This document shows positions 15,933-24,801 of a DNA stretch of 39,862 bases, in pieces (within the stretch, counting starts at the first letter, position 1; every line of letters starts with the position of its first letter). This DNA is from Lachnospiraceae bacterium (lineage in GTDB: Bacteria; Bacillota; Clostridia; Lachnospirales; Lachnospiraceae): contig JAEEOO010000008.1 of the NCBI GenBank assembly GCA_016284315.1, forward strand, positions 1 to 39,862, given 5' to 3'. The translations under genes were made by a program, and so were the position numbers. Below the pieces are notes generated by a model. It worked only from the letters and a program-made list of their open reading frames with translations, made no database searches and was not told the origin of the DNA.

Positions 15933-16763
15933 ATGGAATTTGTTCTTTATGAGCAGAAAGGTAGTATCGCTACCATTACAATCAACCGTGAGAAAGCTTT
16001 AAACGCACTTAATTCACAGGTTCTCGATGAGCTTAACGCTACCTTAGATGGCGTAGATCTCGAGACCGTTAGATGTCTCATCCTTACCGGTGCAGGCGAG
16101 AAGAGCTTCGTTGCAGGCGCTGATATCGGAGAGATGAGCACCCTTACTAAGGCTGAAGGCGAAGCTTTCGGTAAGAAGGGTAACGACGTTTTCAGAAAGC
16201 TTGAGACTTTCCCCATTCCCGTAATTGCAGCCGTTAACGGATTTGCACTCGGCGGAGGATGTGAGATCGCTATGAGCTGCGATATCCGTATCTGCAGCGA
16301 CAACGCTATGTTCGGACAGCCCGAGGTTGGTCTCGGAATCACTCCCGGATTTGGCGGAACTCAGAGACTTGCCCGTCTTGTAGGCGCAGGCATGGCTAAG
16401 CAGCTTATCTACACTGCAAGAAACATCAAGGCTCCCGAAGCTTACCGCATCGGACTTGTTAACGATGTTGTAGCAGCAACTGTAGATGAAGCAGGAAACG
16501 TTACCGTATCCGCAAAGGACAACCTTATCGCAGCAGCTGAGAAGATGGCAACCACCATCGCTCAGAACGCACCCATCGCAGTCCGCAACTGCAAGAAGGC
16601 TATCAACGAAGGCCTTCAGGTAGACATGGACAAGGCCATCGTCATCGAAGAGAAGCTCTTCGGCGACTGCTTCGAGACCGAAGACCAGAAGGCCGGCATG
16701 GGCAACTTCCTTGAGAAGGATAAAGAGAAGAAACTCAAAGTAGTTCCTTTCCAGAATAAGTAA
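15933..16763 (+). CDS. crt: Enoyl-CoA hydratase / crotonase
   Basis: 276 residues, close to family length. GGAG lies 8 bases before the ATG. Crotonase motifs are clear: the oxyanion-hole region FVAGADIGEM near residues 54-63, the first catalytic Glu in GGGCEIAM, and the second in FGQPEVGLGITPGFGGTQRL. It dehydrates 3-hydroxybutyryl-CoA to crotonyl-CoA, step three of butyrate synthesis. A short insertion near residues 178-192 (VVAATVDEAGNVTVS) makes it slightly longer than many relatives. Co-transcription with thl and hbd is likely. Its ribosome binding site is immediately downstream of the structured element, so its translation could be controlled separately from thl. Confidence 0.96.
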   Translation: MEFVLYEQKGSIATITINREKALNALNSQVLDELNATLDGVDLETVRCLILTGAGEKSFVAGADIGEMSTLTKAEGEAFGKKGNDVFRKLETFPIPVIAAVNGFALGGGCEIAMSCDIRICSDNAMFGQPEVGLGITPGFGGTQRLARLVGAGMAKQLIYTARNIKAPEAYRIGLVNDVVAATVDEAGNVTVSAKDNLIAAAEKMATTIAQNAPIAVRNCKKAINEGLQVDMDKAIVIEEKLFGDCFETEDQKAGMGNFLEKDKEKKLKVVPFQNK

Positions 16764-16800
16764 ACTTAAACACACTATATATTTTACGGAGGAATTTATC

Positions 16801-17673
16801 ATGAAAGTAGGCGTTATTGGTGCCGGCACAATGGGCCAGGGAATCGCAAAAGCATTCGCTCTGGTTGATGGCTATCAGGTAGCTCTCTGCGATATCAAGC
16901 AGGAGTGGGCTGAAGGCGGAAAAGACAAGATTGCTAAGGGTTATGCAAAGCTTGTTGAAAAAGGAAAAATGACTCAGGAGAACGTTGATGCTATCCTTGC
17001 AAGGATCACTCCCGGACTTAAGGAAGATCTTTGCGCAGATTGCGACCTCATCGTAGAGGCTGCTTTCGAGGATATGCAGGTTAAGAAGACCACTTTCTCT
17101 GAGCTTGACAAGATCTGTAAGGAAGGATGCGTATTTGCATCAAACACTTCTTCACTTTCTATCACCGAGATCGGCAACGGACTTACCCGTCCTATGATCG
17201 GTATGCACTTCTTCAATCCCGCTGACAGAATGAAGCTTGTTGAGGTTATCGCAGGTGTTAACACTCCTCAGGCTACTGTTGACAGGATCATCGAGATCTC
17301 TAAGGAGATCGGCAAGGAGCCCGTTCAGGTTAACGAGGCAGCAGGATTCGTTGTAAACCGTATCCTCATCCCTATGATCAACGAAGCAGCATTCATCAAG
17401 ATGGAAGGTGTTTCAGATATCGAAGGTATCGACAGCGCTATGAAGCTTGGTGCTAACCATCCCATGGGACCCCTTGAGCTCGGCGATTTCGTAGGACTTG
17501 ATATCTGCCTTGCTATCATGGACGTTCTTTACAAGGAGACCGGCGATTCCAAGTATCGTGCTTGCCCTCTTCTTCGTAAGATGGTTCGCGGCGGCAACCT
17601 TGGATGCAAGAGTGGAAAGGGCTTCTACGTTTACAACGCAGACAGAACCAAGACTCCCGTCGACAAACTTTAA
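16801..17673 (+). CDS. hbd: 3-hydroxybutyryl-CoA dehydrogenase
   Basis: 290 residues with a strong ribosome binding site (CGGAGGAA). The N-terminal Rossmann domain begins GVIGAGTMGQGIA, the NAD(H)-binding GxGxxG. The catalytic His is in GMHFFNP near residue 138, with the downstream Glu in KLVEVI. The C-terminal helical domain (VNRILIPMINEA, GANHPMGPLELGDFVGLD) forms the dimer. It reduces acetoacetyl-CoA to 3-hydroxybutyryl-CoA with a nicotinamide cofactor; which one cannot be read from sequence alone. It lies 37 bases after crt and is followed by an 80-base gap with a GC-rich hairpin before bcd. Confidence 0.96.
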   Translation: MKVGVIGAGTMGQGIAKAFALVDGYQVALCDIKQEWAEGGKDKIAKGYAKLVEKGKMTQENVDAILARITPGLKEDLCADCDLIVEAAFEDMQVKKTTFSELDKICKEGCVFASNTSSLSITEIGNGLTRPMIGMHFFNPADRMKLVEVIAGVNTPQATVDRIIEISKEIGKEPVQVNEAAGFVVNRILIPMINEAAFIKMEGVSDIEGIDSAMKLGANHPMGPLELGDFVGLDICLAIMDVLYKETGDSKYRACPLLRKMVRGGNLGCKSGKGFYVYNADRTKTPVDKL

Positions 17674-17693
17674 TGAATATTAATGAGCGAAAA

Positions 17694-17719
17694 TTGGGGA
17701 CAGGGTTGCCTGCCCCCAA
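17694..17719 (+). repeat. REP-like GC-rich hairpin between hbd and bcd
   Basis: TTGGGG (17694-17699) pairs with CCCCAA (17714-17719), continued by CAGG/CCTG (17701-17704 with 17709-17712) around one A-C mismatch and a GTTG loop. Outer TAATGA (17681-17686) and TCATTA (17723-17728) could extend it. There is no T run, so it is not a terminator. The TTGGGGACAGG arm resembles REP-type palindromes known to me from clostridia; copies elsewhere in the genome are needed to confirm it. Confidence 0.55.
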
Positions 17720-17753
17720 ACATCATTAAATAAATTTTGGAGGAAATAAAATA

Positions 17754-18920
17754 ATGGATTTTACTCTTAGCAAGCAGCATGAAATGGCACAGACTCTGTT
17801 TAAAGAGTTTGCTGAGAACGAAGCTAAGCCTCTTGCAATCGAGACAGATGAAAATGAGGCATTTCCCAGACCTACAGTAGACAAAATGGCAAAGTATGGT
17901 TTCCTGGGAATTCCCGTACCCAAGGAGTACGGCGGACAGGGCGCAGATATCCTCACCTATGTTATGTGTGTTGAGGAACTTTCAAAGGTTTGCGCTACCA
18001 CAGGCGTTATCGTATCTGCACACACCTCACTTTGTGTAGATCCTATTCTTACTTACGGAACTCCCGAGCAGAAGGCAAAGTATCTTCCTGATCTTGCTTC
18101 AGGAAAGAAGCTTGGTGCATTCGGTCTTACCGAGCCCGGCGCAGGTACCGATGCTCAGGGTCAGCAGACCAAGGCTGTTCTTGACGGAGACGAGTGGGTT
18201 CTTAACGGATCCAAGTGCTTCATCACCAACGGTAAGGAAGCTGATATTTATGTAGTAATCGCTGTTACCGGAAAGATCGAGAAGCGCGGCAAGATGCTCA
18301 AAGAGATCTCTGCATTCATCGTAGAGAAGGGCACTCCTGGATTCACTTTCGGTACCAAGGAAAATAAGATGGGTATCCGTGGTTCATCAACTTACGAGCT
18401 TATCTTCACCGATTGCCGTATCCCCAAGGAGAACCTCCTCGGACAGCAGGGCAAGGGCTTCAATATCGCAATGCACACCCTCGACGGTGGACGTATCGGT
18501 ATCGCTGCTCAGGCTCTTGGAATCGCTGAGGGCGCTCTTGAGAGAACCATCGAGTACACCAAGGAAAGAAAGCAGTTTGGCAAGTCCATCAGCGCTTTCC
18601 AGAACACCCAGTTCCAGCTTGCTGACATGGCTACCAAGGTAGAAGCAGCTAAGATGCTCGTTTACAAGGCAGCTATGAAGAAGGCTGAGTATCAGACCAA
18701 TCCTAAGGTTTCTTACTCTGTAGAAGCAGCTCAGGCTAAGCTCTATGCAGCAGAAGTTGCTATGGAAGTTACCACCAAGGCAGTACAGCTCCACGGTGGA
18801 TACGGATACATCAGAGAGTACGAGATCGAGCGTATGATGCGTGATGCAAAGATCACTGAGATCTACGAAGGAACCAGCGAGGTTCAGCGTATGGTCATCA
18901 GTGCTGCTCTCTTAAAGTAA
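17754..18920 (+). CDS. bcd: Butyryl-CoA dehydrogenase (acyl-CoA dehydrogenase)
   Basis: 388 residues, standard for short-chain acyl-CoA dehydrogenases; GGAGGAA precedes the ATG. Visible signatures are [14 protein letters not shown] (FAD/substrate loop), [50 protein letters not shown], and the catalytic Glu in [12 protein letters not shown]. With EtfAB it reduces crotonyl-CoA to butyryl-CoA. In clostridia this complex bifurcates electrons, reducing ferredoxin as NADH is oxidised, which gives the pathway its energy value. The downstream etfB and etfA support that assignment. Confidence 0.96.
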   Translation: MDFTLSKQHEMAQTLFKEFAENEAKPLAIETDENEAFPRPTVDKMAKYGFLGIPVPKEYGGQGADILTYVMCVEELSKVCATTGVIVSAHTSLCVDPILTYGTPEQKAKYLPDLASGKKLGAFGLTEPGAGTDAQGQQTKAVLDGDEWVLNGSKCFITNGKEADIYVVIAVTGKIEKRGKMLKEISAFIVEKGTPGFTFGTKENKMGIRGSSTYELIFTDCRIPKENLLGQQGKGFNIAMHTLDGGRIGIAAQALGIAEGALERTIEYTKERKQFGKSISAFQNTQFQLADMATKVEAAKMLVYKAAMKKAEYQTNPKVSYSVEAAQAKLYAAEVAMEVTTKAVQLHGGYGYIREYEIERMMRDAKITEIYEGTSEVQRMVISAALLK

Positions 18921-18959
18921 TTAACGGGATTTTTAGAATAACAAAGGAGTTAACATACA

Positions 18960-19757
18960 ATGAAAATAATCGTTTGTATTAAACAGGTTCCTGATACAAA
19001 GGGTGGCGTAAAGTTCAATCCCGATGGAACTCTTGATAGAGCAGCAATGCTCGCTATCATGAACCCTGATGACAAGGCAGGCCTCGAGGCTGCTCTTCGT
19101 CTCAAGGATCAGTATGGTGCTGAAGTAACCGTTCTTACCATGGGTCTTCCCAAGGCAGCAGACGTTCTTCGTGAGGCACTTGCAATGGGCGCTGACAAAG
19201 CAGTTCTCGTAACCGACAGAGTACTCGGCGGTGCTGATACCTGGGCTACTTCAACCACCATCGCAGGAGCAATCAGAAAGCTTCAGCAGACCGATAAATA
19301 TGACCTCATCATCACCGGACGTCAGGCAATCGACGGCGATACCGCACAGGTTGGACCTCAGATCGCTGAGCACCTTGGATATCCCGTAATCTCTTACGCT
19401 CAGGATATCAAGGTTGAGGGAGATAAGGTTATCGTTCAGCGTCAGTACGATGACAGATATCACGTACTTGAGGCTCAGATGCCTTGCCTTATCACCGCAC
19501 TTGCAGAGCTCAACGAGCCCAGATATATGACTCCCGGCGGAATCTTCGATGCATGTGCAGCAGAAGTTGTTACCATGTCCAGAGCAGATCTTGTCGATGT
19601 AGAAGACGGCAACCTCGGACTTAACGGATCACCTACAAAGATCGCTAAGGCATCCGATAAGGTTCGTAAGGGCGCAGGAGAAAAGGTTACTCCCGATTCT
19701 CCCGAAGATGCAGTTGCATACATCGTAGGAAAGCTTGCTGAAAAGCACGTCATCTAA
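18960..19757 (+). CDS. etfB: Electron transfer flavoprotein beta subunit
   Basis: 265 residues with AAGGAG before the ATG. It begins MKIIVCIKQVPDTKGGVKFN, the usual EtfB start. Family motifs include NPDDKAGLEAALRLKD, GADKAVLVTD, and GRQAIDGDTAQVGPQIAEHL, the ETF-beta signature region. EtfB pairs with EtfA and carries the flavin and nucleotide site that receives NADH electrons in bifurcating Bcd-Etf complexes. It is 39 bases after bcd and 21 before etfA, consistent with a three-gene complex unit. Sequence alone suggests but does not prove the bifurcating type. Confidence 0.96.
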   Translation: MKIIVCIKQVPDTKGGVKFNPDGTLDRAAMLAIMNPDDKAGLEAALRLKDQYGAEVTVLTMGLPKAADVLREALAMGADKAVLVTDRVLGGADTWATSTTIAGAIRKLQQTDKYDLIITGRQAIDGDTAQVGPQIAEHLGYPVISYAQDIKVEGDKVIVQRQYDDRYHVLEAQMPCLITALAELNEPRYMTPGGIFDACAAEVVTMSRADLVDVEDGNLGLNGSPTKIAKASDKVRKGAGEKVTPDSPEDAVAYIVGKLAEKHVI

Positions 19758-19778
19758 TAACAGTGAGGTAAATGAATC

Positions 19779-20837
19779 ATGAAAATGACAGAAGAACAGA
19801 TCGCTCAGTACAAGGGCGTATTCGTATTCGCACAGCAGGTTGACAATCAGGTAAGCGGAATCGCTTACGAGCTGCTGGGCAAAGCAAAGGAGCTTGCACA
19901 GCCCCTTAACGCACAGGTTACCGCAGTTCTCATCGGTAGCGGCGTTGCTAATCTTGTAGATTCTCTTGCACAGTACGGCGCAGACAGAGTAATCGTTGTT
20001 GACGATCCCGAACTTAAGGAGTATCGTACCGAGCCCTATGCACACGCGCTTGCATCAGTTATTAATGAGTACAAGCCTGAGATCGTACTTGTAGGCGCTA
20101 CTGCAATCGGACGTGACCTTGGTCCTACCGTTTCTGCAAGAGTTGCTACAGGTCTTACTGCAGACTGTACCGTACTCGAGATCGGTGATTTCCCTCTCGT
20201 AGCACTTCCTAACCAGACTCAGAAGCACAATCAGCTTCTTATGACTCGTCCTGCATTCGGTGGTAACACCATCGCTACCATCGCTTGCCCCGACAACCGT
20301 CCTCAGATGGCAACCGTTCGTCCCGGCGTTATGCAGAAGATCGAGCCCATCGCAGGTGCTAAGGCAGAAGTTATCAACTACAATCCCGGATTCACTCCTA
20401 ACAACAGATATGTAACCATCAAGGAAGTTGTTAAGGCAGTTGGTGATACCGTTGATATCATGGACGCTAAGGTTCTTGTATCCGGCGGACGTGGAGTTGG
20501 AAGTCCTGAGAACTTCAAGATCCTTGAGGATCTCGCAAAGGTTCTTGGCGGTGAAGTTTCCTGCTCACGTGCAGTTGTAGATTCAGGCTGGAAGCCCAAG
20601 GATCTTCAGGTTGGTCAGACCGGTAAGACCGTTCGCCCTCATCTCTACTTCGCAATCGGTATTTCAGGTGCTATCCAGCATGTTGCAGGTATGGAAGAGT
20701 CAGATATCATCATCGCTATCAACAAGGACGAGGATGCTCCTATCTTTGATGTAGCTGATTACGGTATCGTAGGCGACCTCAACAAGATCGTTCCTCAGCT
20801 TACCGAGGCTTTAAAGAAGGCTATCGCTGAGAAATAA
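19779..20837 (+). CDS. etfA: Electron transfer flavoprotein alpha subunit
   Basis: 352 residues; GAGGT lies 10 bases before the ATG, and the second Met two codons later is a possible alternative start. The N-terminal domain has LVGATAIGRDLGPTVSARV. The C-terminal FAD domain has VSGGRGVGSPENF, AVVDSGWKPKDLQVGQTGK, the ISGAIQHVAGM segment and INKDEDAPIFDVADYGIVGD, all typical of EtfA. There is no N-terminal ferredoxin domain. It passes electrons between EtfB and butyryl-CoA dehydrogenase. It is the last gene of the operon; a hairpin terminator lies about 125 bases downstream. Confidence 0.96.
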   Translation: MKMTEEQIAQYKGVFVFAQQVDNQVSGIAYELLGKAKELAQPLNAQVTAVLIGSGVANLVDSLAQYGADRVIVVDDPELKEYRTEPYAHALASVINEYKPEIVLVGATAIGRDLGPTVSARVATGLTADCTVLEIGDFPLVALPNQTQKHNQLLMTRPAFGGNTIATIACPDNRPQMATVRPGVMQKIEPIAGAKAEVINYNPGFTPNNRYVTIKEVVKAVGDTVDIMDAKVLVSGGRGVGSPENFKILEDLAKVLGGEVSCSRAVVDSGWKPKDLQVGQTGKTVRPHLYFAIGISGAIQHVAGMEESDIIIAINKDEDAPIFDVADYGIVGDLNKIVPQLTEALKKAIAEK

Positions 20838-20882
20838 TTTAACACGTTAAAGCCGGAAAAAACTTAATTTTTCATTGTGATC

Positions 20883-20933
20883 TTGCACAAAAGAAAAATT
20901 ATGTAAACCAGGAAATGAGCCCGTTTTGTGCAA
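20883..20933. repeat. Inverted repeat TTGCACAAAA / TTTTGTGCAA
   Basis: Exact 10-base arms at 20883-20892 and 20924-20933 are separated by 31 bases. A third copy of the core, TTGTGCAA, is at 21004-21011, and a fourth, TTGCACAA, at 13326-13333. They could form a hairpin downstream of etfA or be paired binding sites for an unknown regulator near the Tad promoter. Confidence 0.5.
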
Positions 20934-20962
20934 ATTTCCAAATCGGCAAATACAGTAAAATC

Positions 20963-21002
20963 AAGGGCCCTGAGTGCATTCGTCAAAATGCCGGGGCCTT
21001 TT
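20963..21002 (+). terminator. Probable terminator of the butyryl-CoA operon
   Basis: AAGGGCCC (20963-20970) pairs with GGGGCCTT (20993-21000) with one G-G mismatch, and an inner GCATT/AATGC stem continues it. The T run is short (TTTT across 20999-21002). It is the only clear hairpin of this type between etfA and the Tad promoter. Confidence 0.65.
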
Positions 21003-21045
21003 GTTGTGCAAAAATAACGAAGAATAAAAACTTGAAAAAAACCTA

Positions 21046-21074
21046 TTGACGCTTTTTCTCCCGAGGAGTAAATT
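21046..21074 (+). promoter_or_regulatory. Predicted promoter of the Tad/Flp operon
   Basis: TTGACG at 21046-21051, an exact 17-base spacer and TAAATT at 21069-21074. The expected transcript start near 21082 leaves about 40 bases of leader before the AAGGAGG and GTG start of tadA. TTG at 21046 is the -35 box and not a start codon. Confidence 0.65.
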
Positions 21075-21120
21075 GGCAATCACTGCGGCATGCGCAAGAA
21101 AAAATATACAAGGAGGAACA

Positions 21121-22269
21121 GTGGAAGACGAGTTAATTGTTTCGCTTCCCAATGTGGAAGACGGATTTAAAACACTTGTGGGAGATTACATCAATCAAAA
21201 GCAGACAAAGCTCCTGGCTCTTCGAAAGGGAAGCCTTTCAAGAGAAGATTTTCTCGAAGAGGTAAGAGAGCATATAAAAATGAACATGCATCTTCCGGAA
21301 GATATGGAAGAGCAGCTGCTTTCAAGATTTGAAGAGTATGTCTTCGGATACTCAAGATTATCGGAACTCATCGACGATCCGGAAATCTCGGACATACGAG
21401 TTATAAACTTCGACAAAGTTAGGATCAAGAAAAACGGCAAGCGTATGGATTGCCGGATAAAGTTTGATGATGAAAAAGAGTACAGACAATTTGTTGATTA
21501 CGTGGCCATGAAGAATCAGGCCAATATCTCAAACTTAAATGCCATACAAAGATTTACGGATGCGGAATCACATCCCGATTTTATTCTTAGATTTACGGTT
21601 TCAATGCCGATCGTTAATTCTCAAAACTCACCCTATTTATGTATCAGAAAAGTTCCCAAACATTTCCCTTTGATGAGCGAACTGGTGGAAAAAGAAATGC
21701 TGTCAAATGAGACTGCTGAGCTCTTGGTAAAAAGCTTCAGAGAAGGCTCCATGCTCATTTGCGGCGGAAACTCTTCAGGTAAAACTACGCTCTTAAATGC
21801 CTTAAAGGAAACCATCCCGGACGATGTGGCGGTACTGATAGCGCAGCAGGCGGACGAACTTACTTCGAGATTCCATCCCGATACCATGTTCATGCATTCA
21901 CTTCCCGGAAACAGCGAGAGCAAGGCGAATTACGACTTGAAGAATATTTCAATCGCGGGACTTACCATGGACGTTGACTATTTCATTATCGGTGAGGTCA
22001 AGGGAGAGGAGGCACTTTATCTTCTCAATGCGGCATGTACGGGTCAGACCTGCGCGGCAACCATCCACTCAACAAGTGCGGATAGGGCGACGGACAAACT
22101 GGTGGATTACGCCATGTATGAAAGCAGGTACTCAAGGAACGAACTCATGAGAATGATGGACTGCTTCAAGACCGTTGTCTTTATGAAGGATTACAAGGTG
22201 GCACAGATCTTTAAGTGCAGGGGATGGAACGAAGAAAAGAAGGAGCTTGACTATGAACAGATACTTTGA
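21121..22269 (+). CDS. tadA: TadA/CpaF-type secretion ATPase
   Basis: 382 residues from the GTG at 21121, which has a near-perfect AAGGAGG 5 bases upstream. It has the two-part layout of type II/IV secretion ATPases: an N-terminal helical domain (~1-95), a central domain with ISDIRVINFDKVRIKKNGK, then the RecA-like core. Walker A is CGGNSSGKTT near residues 218-227. The Walker B-like DYFIIGEVKGEEA and TCAATIHSTSADRA (His box) follow. It powers assembly of Flp pili at the inner face of the membrane. It heads the Tad operon and overlaps the next gene by 17 bases. The CpaF/TadA subtype follows from the neighbouring TadB, TadC and pilin genes. Confidence 0.93.
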   Translation: MEDELIVSLPNVEDGFKTLVGDYINQKQTKLLALRKGSLSREDFLEEVREHIKMNMHLPEDMEEQLLSRFEEYVFGYSRLSELIDDPEISDIRVINFDKVRIKKNGKRMDCRIKFDDEKEYRQFVDYVAMKNQANISNLNAIQRFTDAESHPDFILRFTVSMPIVNSQNSPYLCIRKVPKHFPLMSELVEKEMLSNETAELLVKSFREGSMLICGGNSSGKTTLLNALKETIPDDVAVLIAQQADELTSRFHPDTMFMHSLPGNSESKANYDLKNISIAGLTMDVDYFIIGEVKGEEALYLLNAACTGQTCAATIHSTSADRATDKLVDYAMYESRYSRNELMRMMDCFKTVVFMKDYKVAQIFKCRGWNEEKKELDYEQIL

Positions 22270-23197
22270 GTTAGCACTTATTTTTGCTTTCCTTCTGACA
22301 GGATTTATTCTTCTTCTCGGAAGGCTAAGATTCCTTTCAAGGATGCGGAGCATTCTGCTTGAAGCAAAGAATTCCATCGATGAAAAGGACCGAAAGGTAA
22401 GGGCTCAGCGAAGACAGAATCTCATTGATTTTGAGAAAAAGAATTCGTTATGGATGAGCATTGAAAGACAGATCGAGTACAGCGGCTTAAGGAGAAAATA
22501 TCCGGGGCTTAGCGCAGGAAAGCTGATCGTCATTGATGTTATCGCTGTGGCGCTTATCTTCTGGGGAATCTCATGTTTATTAGGTATTGCAGCGGGGGCT
22601 GTAGCAGTAGTTATATTTTTCTTTCTTCAATTTGGATTCGTTGAATTTCTTAAAGCAAAGAATCTTAAAGCGGTCACGGAAGAACTACCCAAATTCCTTG
22701 ATTTCCTGGGAAATTACAGTTTAAGCAGCGGAGAGATCATGAGCATCTTTTCCCAGATAAGCAGATATTTAAAGGATCCTTTGAGGAGCGTTATCGAGGA
22801 ATGCGAAGCAGAAAGCAGGATCACAGGTGATGTCAGAACTGCGCTTGCGTCAATGGCAGATAAGATCGAGCATCCTCAGTTTAAACAGCTGATCCGAAAT
22901 ATTGAGATCACATCGAGATACAGCGCGGATTTCACCGGACTTGTTTCTGACAGCAGAAGGAGCCTTCGTGAATATCTTTCCCAGAACAGGGACAGGCAGG
23001 GAATGCTTCGAGAAGCGGGAATAAACATGATACTTTTGTGCGTCATGTCCGCAGTTGTACTTTATTCTGTAAATCTTTTGATCGGAGGCGGAGTTGCGGA
23101 AATACTGCTTCATACCTTCGTCGGTCATGTTGCCATAGGGGGAATGGCATTCATCATTATCTTGTTTATCGGTCAGTATGTTTTATTAAACAAATGA
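22253..23197 (+). CDS. tadB: TadB-like inner-membrane platform protein
   Basis: 314 residues. The ATG at 22253 has AAGGAG 8 bases upstream and overlaps the end of tadA, a translational-coupling arrangement. Hydrophobic segments occur near residues 5-22, ~95-130, ~255-275 and ~285-310, with a cytoplasmic domain between that matches the type II secretion F fold (EELPKFLDFLGNYSLSSGEIM, then RSLREYLSQNRDRQGMLREAG). TadB and TadC together form the platform through which pilins are inserted. Similarity to TadB is weak at the sequence level; the call leans on order and topology. Confidence 0.8.
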   Translation: MNRYFELALIFAFLLTGFILLLGRLRFLSRMRSILLEAKNSIDEKDRKVRAQRRQNLIDFEKKNSLWMSIERQIEYSGLRRKYPGLSAGKLIVIDVIAVALIFWGISCLLGIAAGAVAVVIFFFLQFGFVEFLKAKNLKAVTEELPKFLDFLGNYSLSSGEIMSIFSQISRYLKDPLRSVIEECEAESRITGDVRTALASMADKIEHPQFKQLIRNIEITSRYSADFTGLVSDSRRSLREYLSQNRDRQGMLREAGINMILLCVMSAVVLYSVNLLIGGGVAEILLHTFVGHVAIGGMAFIIILFIGQYVLLNK

Positions 23198-23275
23198 TGG
23201 ATCTTAAACATTATTGATCACAGTTTTGAATAACAGTTTTAATAACATTTTTAGTAACAATGAAAGGAAACGAGG

Positions 23276-24103
23276 ATGAGAGAAATTCTTGTACTTGCAC
23301 TGCCGGGAATAGCTGCAACGCTGTTCGGTGTCCTTATCGTTATGCTTGGAGCGGGAAACAGAAAGAAGAAACTCATCGGGGGGATGAGGGACTTTGTAGG
23401 GCTACTTGAATCGGGCAGCAGGAAGAGCGCTTTCGGAGAAGGAATAGAAAGATTCCTGACTAAAAACGGAGTGACTTTTCACTATGGAAAAAGAATGAGC
23501 GCAGTTAAATTGGTTTTGGTAAGCGTGCTTCTTTTTGCGGGGGGATACGTGCTTGGACTTCAGGTCTCTTTTTCCGTAGGAATCCCGGCGGGAGCGTTCT
23601 TTGCGGCGCTTCCATGGATGCTTGTGCCTGTTCTTAACAGAAAGGATAACGAGAAGATGCTTCCGGATCTACAGGCGGTTTTCAGAAGTCTTGCGATGCA
23701 GATCAGAGCAGGCGTCCATGTTTCGGATGCTCTTGCGGAAATGTATGTAAGCATCACGGAAGTCCGCTTAAGAGAAGCGTTTATAGCTCTCGGCAGTGAC
23801 ATTATCTTAAAGTCCGATATGTTCTCGGCTTTAGAGAATTTTCAGTCGAAGTTCGACAACAGATATGTGGATTCGTTATGTATCACGGTCCTTCAGTCCA
23901 TGGAATCGGGACAGGCGTCCCAGCTTCTTCAGGATATTGGAGACCAGATGAAGGACATGGAGAAGGATGTTCTTGAAAAGAAAAAAGGAAAGCTTGACAG
24001 AAGCCTGACCTTTTATCAGCTGGGGATGCTGAGCTGCATCCTGGCAGTGGCGCTATATGCGGGAATCAGCTATATGTTGGCTGCTGCAGTACAGATTGGT
24101 TAA
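23276..24103 (+). CDS. tadC: TadC-like inner-membrane platform protein
   Basis: 275 residues; a purine-rich GGAAACGAGG precedes the ATG. It has an N-terminal membrane segment, a paired membrane region at ~78-118, the type II secretion F-like stretch MLPDLQAVFRSLAMQIRAGVH with GVHVSDAL, and a C-terminal helix. The conserved pattern ESGQASQLLQDIGDQMKDME resembles the platform-domain motif of TadC proteins. It pairs with TadB. A 78-base AT-rich gap with repeated AACA..TTTT tracts separates it from tadB; I see no promoter there. Confidence 0.82.
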   Translation: MREILVLALPGIAATLFGVLIVMLGAGNRKKKLIGGMRDFVGLLESGSRKSAFGEGIERFLTKNGVTFHYGKRMSAVKLVLVSVLLFAGGYVLGLQVSFSVGIPAGAFFAALPWMLVPVLNRKDNEKMLPDLQAVFRSLAMQIRAGVHVSDALAEMYVSITEVRLREAFIALGSDIILKSDMFSALENFQSKFDNRYVDSLCITVLQSMESGQASQLLQDIGDQMKDMEKDVLEKKKGKLDRSLTFYQLGMLSCILAVALYAGISYMLAAAVQIG

Positions 24104-24166
24104 CAAAAGGCGGGGAGCAGCAGATCAGATAAATATAAATCTTAATCAGAAAATAAGGAGAAAACA

Positions 24167-24400
24167 ATGAAAAACTTTATGAACAATATGATGAACAACG
24201 TTAAGAAGATTTTTATGAATAAGGAGGATGGCATCGACGGAATTCTTGTAACCATCGGTTTGTGCGTTATCGCACTGGTGCTTTGCGTTGTTATGAAGGA
24301 CGCACTTATCACTCTTATTCAGGATGTAACCTCAGCTATGTCGGTCAAGGCTCAGCAGATCCTTTCAAGTACCGCGGTAATGGCCATTGGTTACAGATAA
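24167..24400 (+). CDS. flp: Flp-like major pilin precursor
   Basis: 77 residues with AAGGAG before the ATG. A basic, Asn/Met-rich leader of about 22 residues ends KEDG, followed by one long hydrophobic helix (ILVTIGLCVIALVLCVVMKD) and a short polar tail. That layout and the size fit Flp-type pilins, which are cut after a Gly by the prepilin peptidase (here the gene at 27346). The canonical Glu-Tyr pair of Flp pilins is not present, so this is a divergent member. Its position right after tadC and before two pseudopilins supports the role. Confidence 0.75.
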   Translation: MKNFMNNMMNNVKKIFMNKEDGIDGILVTIGLCVIALVLCVVMKDALITLIQDVTSAMSVKAQQILSSTAVMAIGYR

Positions 24401-24405
24401 GAATT

Positions 24406-24801
24406 ATGATGAAAACGTTGAAGAACATATTCAAGAAAAATGTAGTAAAAAAGCAGGATGGGAATGTGGCAGATATCCTGACCATGTTTATCTTTATCAT
24501 GGGATTAACCGTGGTCCTTATTGCTTTCTACGATTGCATCGGACTTTTGAAGACAAGAGAGGATATCAGCCAGATCGCCAGAAAGTACACTCTTATTGCG
24601 GAGACGGAAGGCTATGTCAGTGATGAGACAAGAGAAAAACTTGTTAGTGAACTGACGGCAGGCGGGCTTACGGAGATCGATCTTTCCGGAACAACATTTG
24701 CTCCCGTGGGATATGGAAATGTTGTGACGGTAAAGATCGCAGGAAAGGTTAAGGAAAAGTATGACATTACAGAACAGAGAGCATCTACGGCAAAGTATTA
24801 A
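24406..24801 (+). CDS. TadE-like minor pseudopilin
   Basis: 131 residues from the ATG at 24406 (a second ATG follows at 24409), five bases after the pilin stop; a longer frame from 24262 would overlap the pilin gene and is rejected. A basic leader ending KKQDG is followed by a single hydrophobic helix (LTMFIFIMGLTVVLIAFYD) and a soluble domain with a short beta-rich end (GNVVTVKIAGKVKEKYD). This is the TadE/pseudopilin layout, with the same Gly junction as the pilin. Its 3' end overlaps the next gene by 41 bases. The exact family is uncertain. Confidence 0.7.
   Translation: MMKTLKNIFKKNVVKKQDGNVADILTMFIFIMGLTVVLIAFYDCIGLLKTREDISQIARKYTLIAETEGYVSDETREKLVSELTAGGLTEIDLSGTTFAPVGYGNVVTVKIAGKVKEKYDITEQRASTAKY

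Noticed and set aside
16044-16829. 261-codon open frame on the minus strand opposite crt
   Set aside because: It lies opposite a clear crotonase gene and reflects its codon bias; the translation is Ser/Cys/Leu-rich without motifs.
17694-17728. Terminator between hbd and bcd
   Set aside because: The hairpin has no following T run, and bcd continues the same pathway operon.
21046-21120. TTG start giving a 25-residue N-terminal extension of TadA
   Set aside because: TTG at 21046 is the -35 box of a good promoter, and the GTG at 21121 has AAGGAGG at proper spacing.
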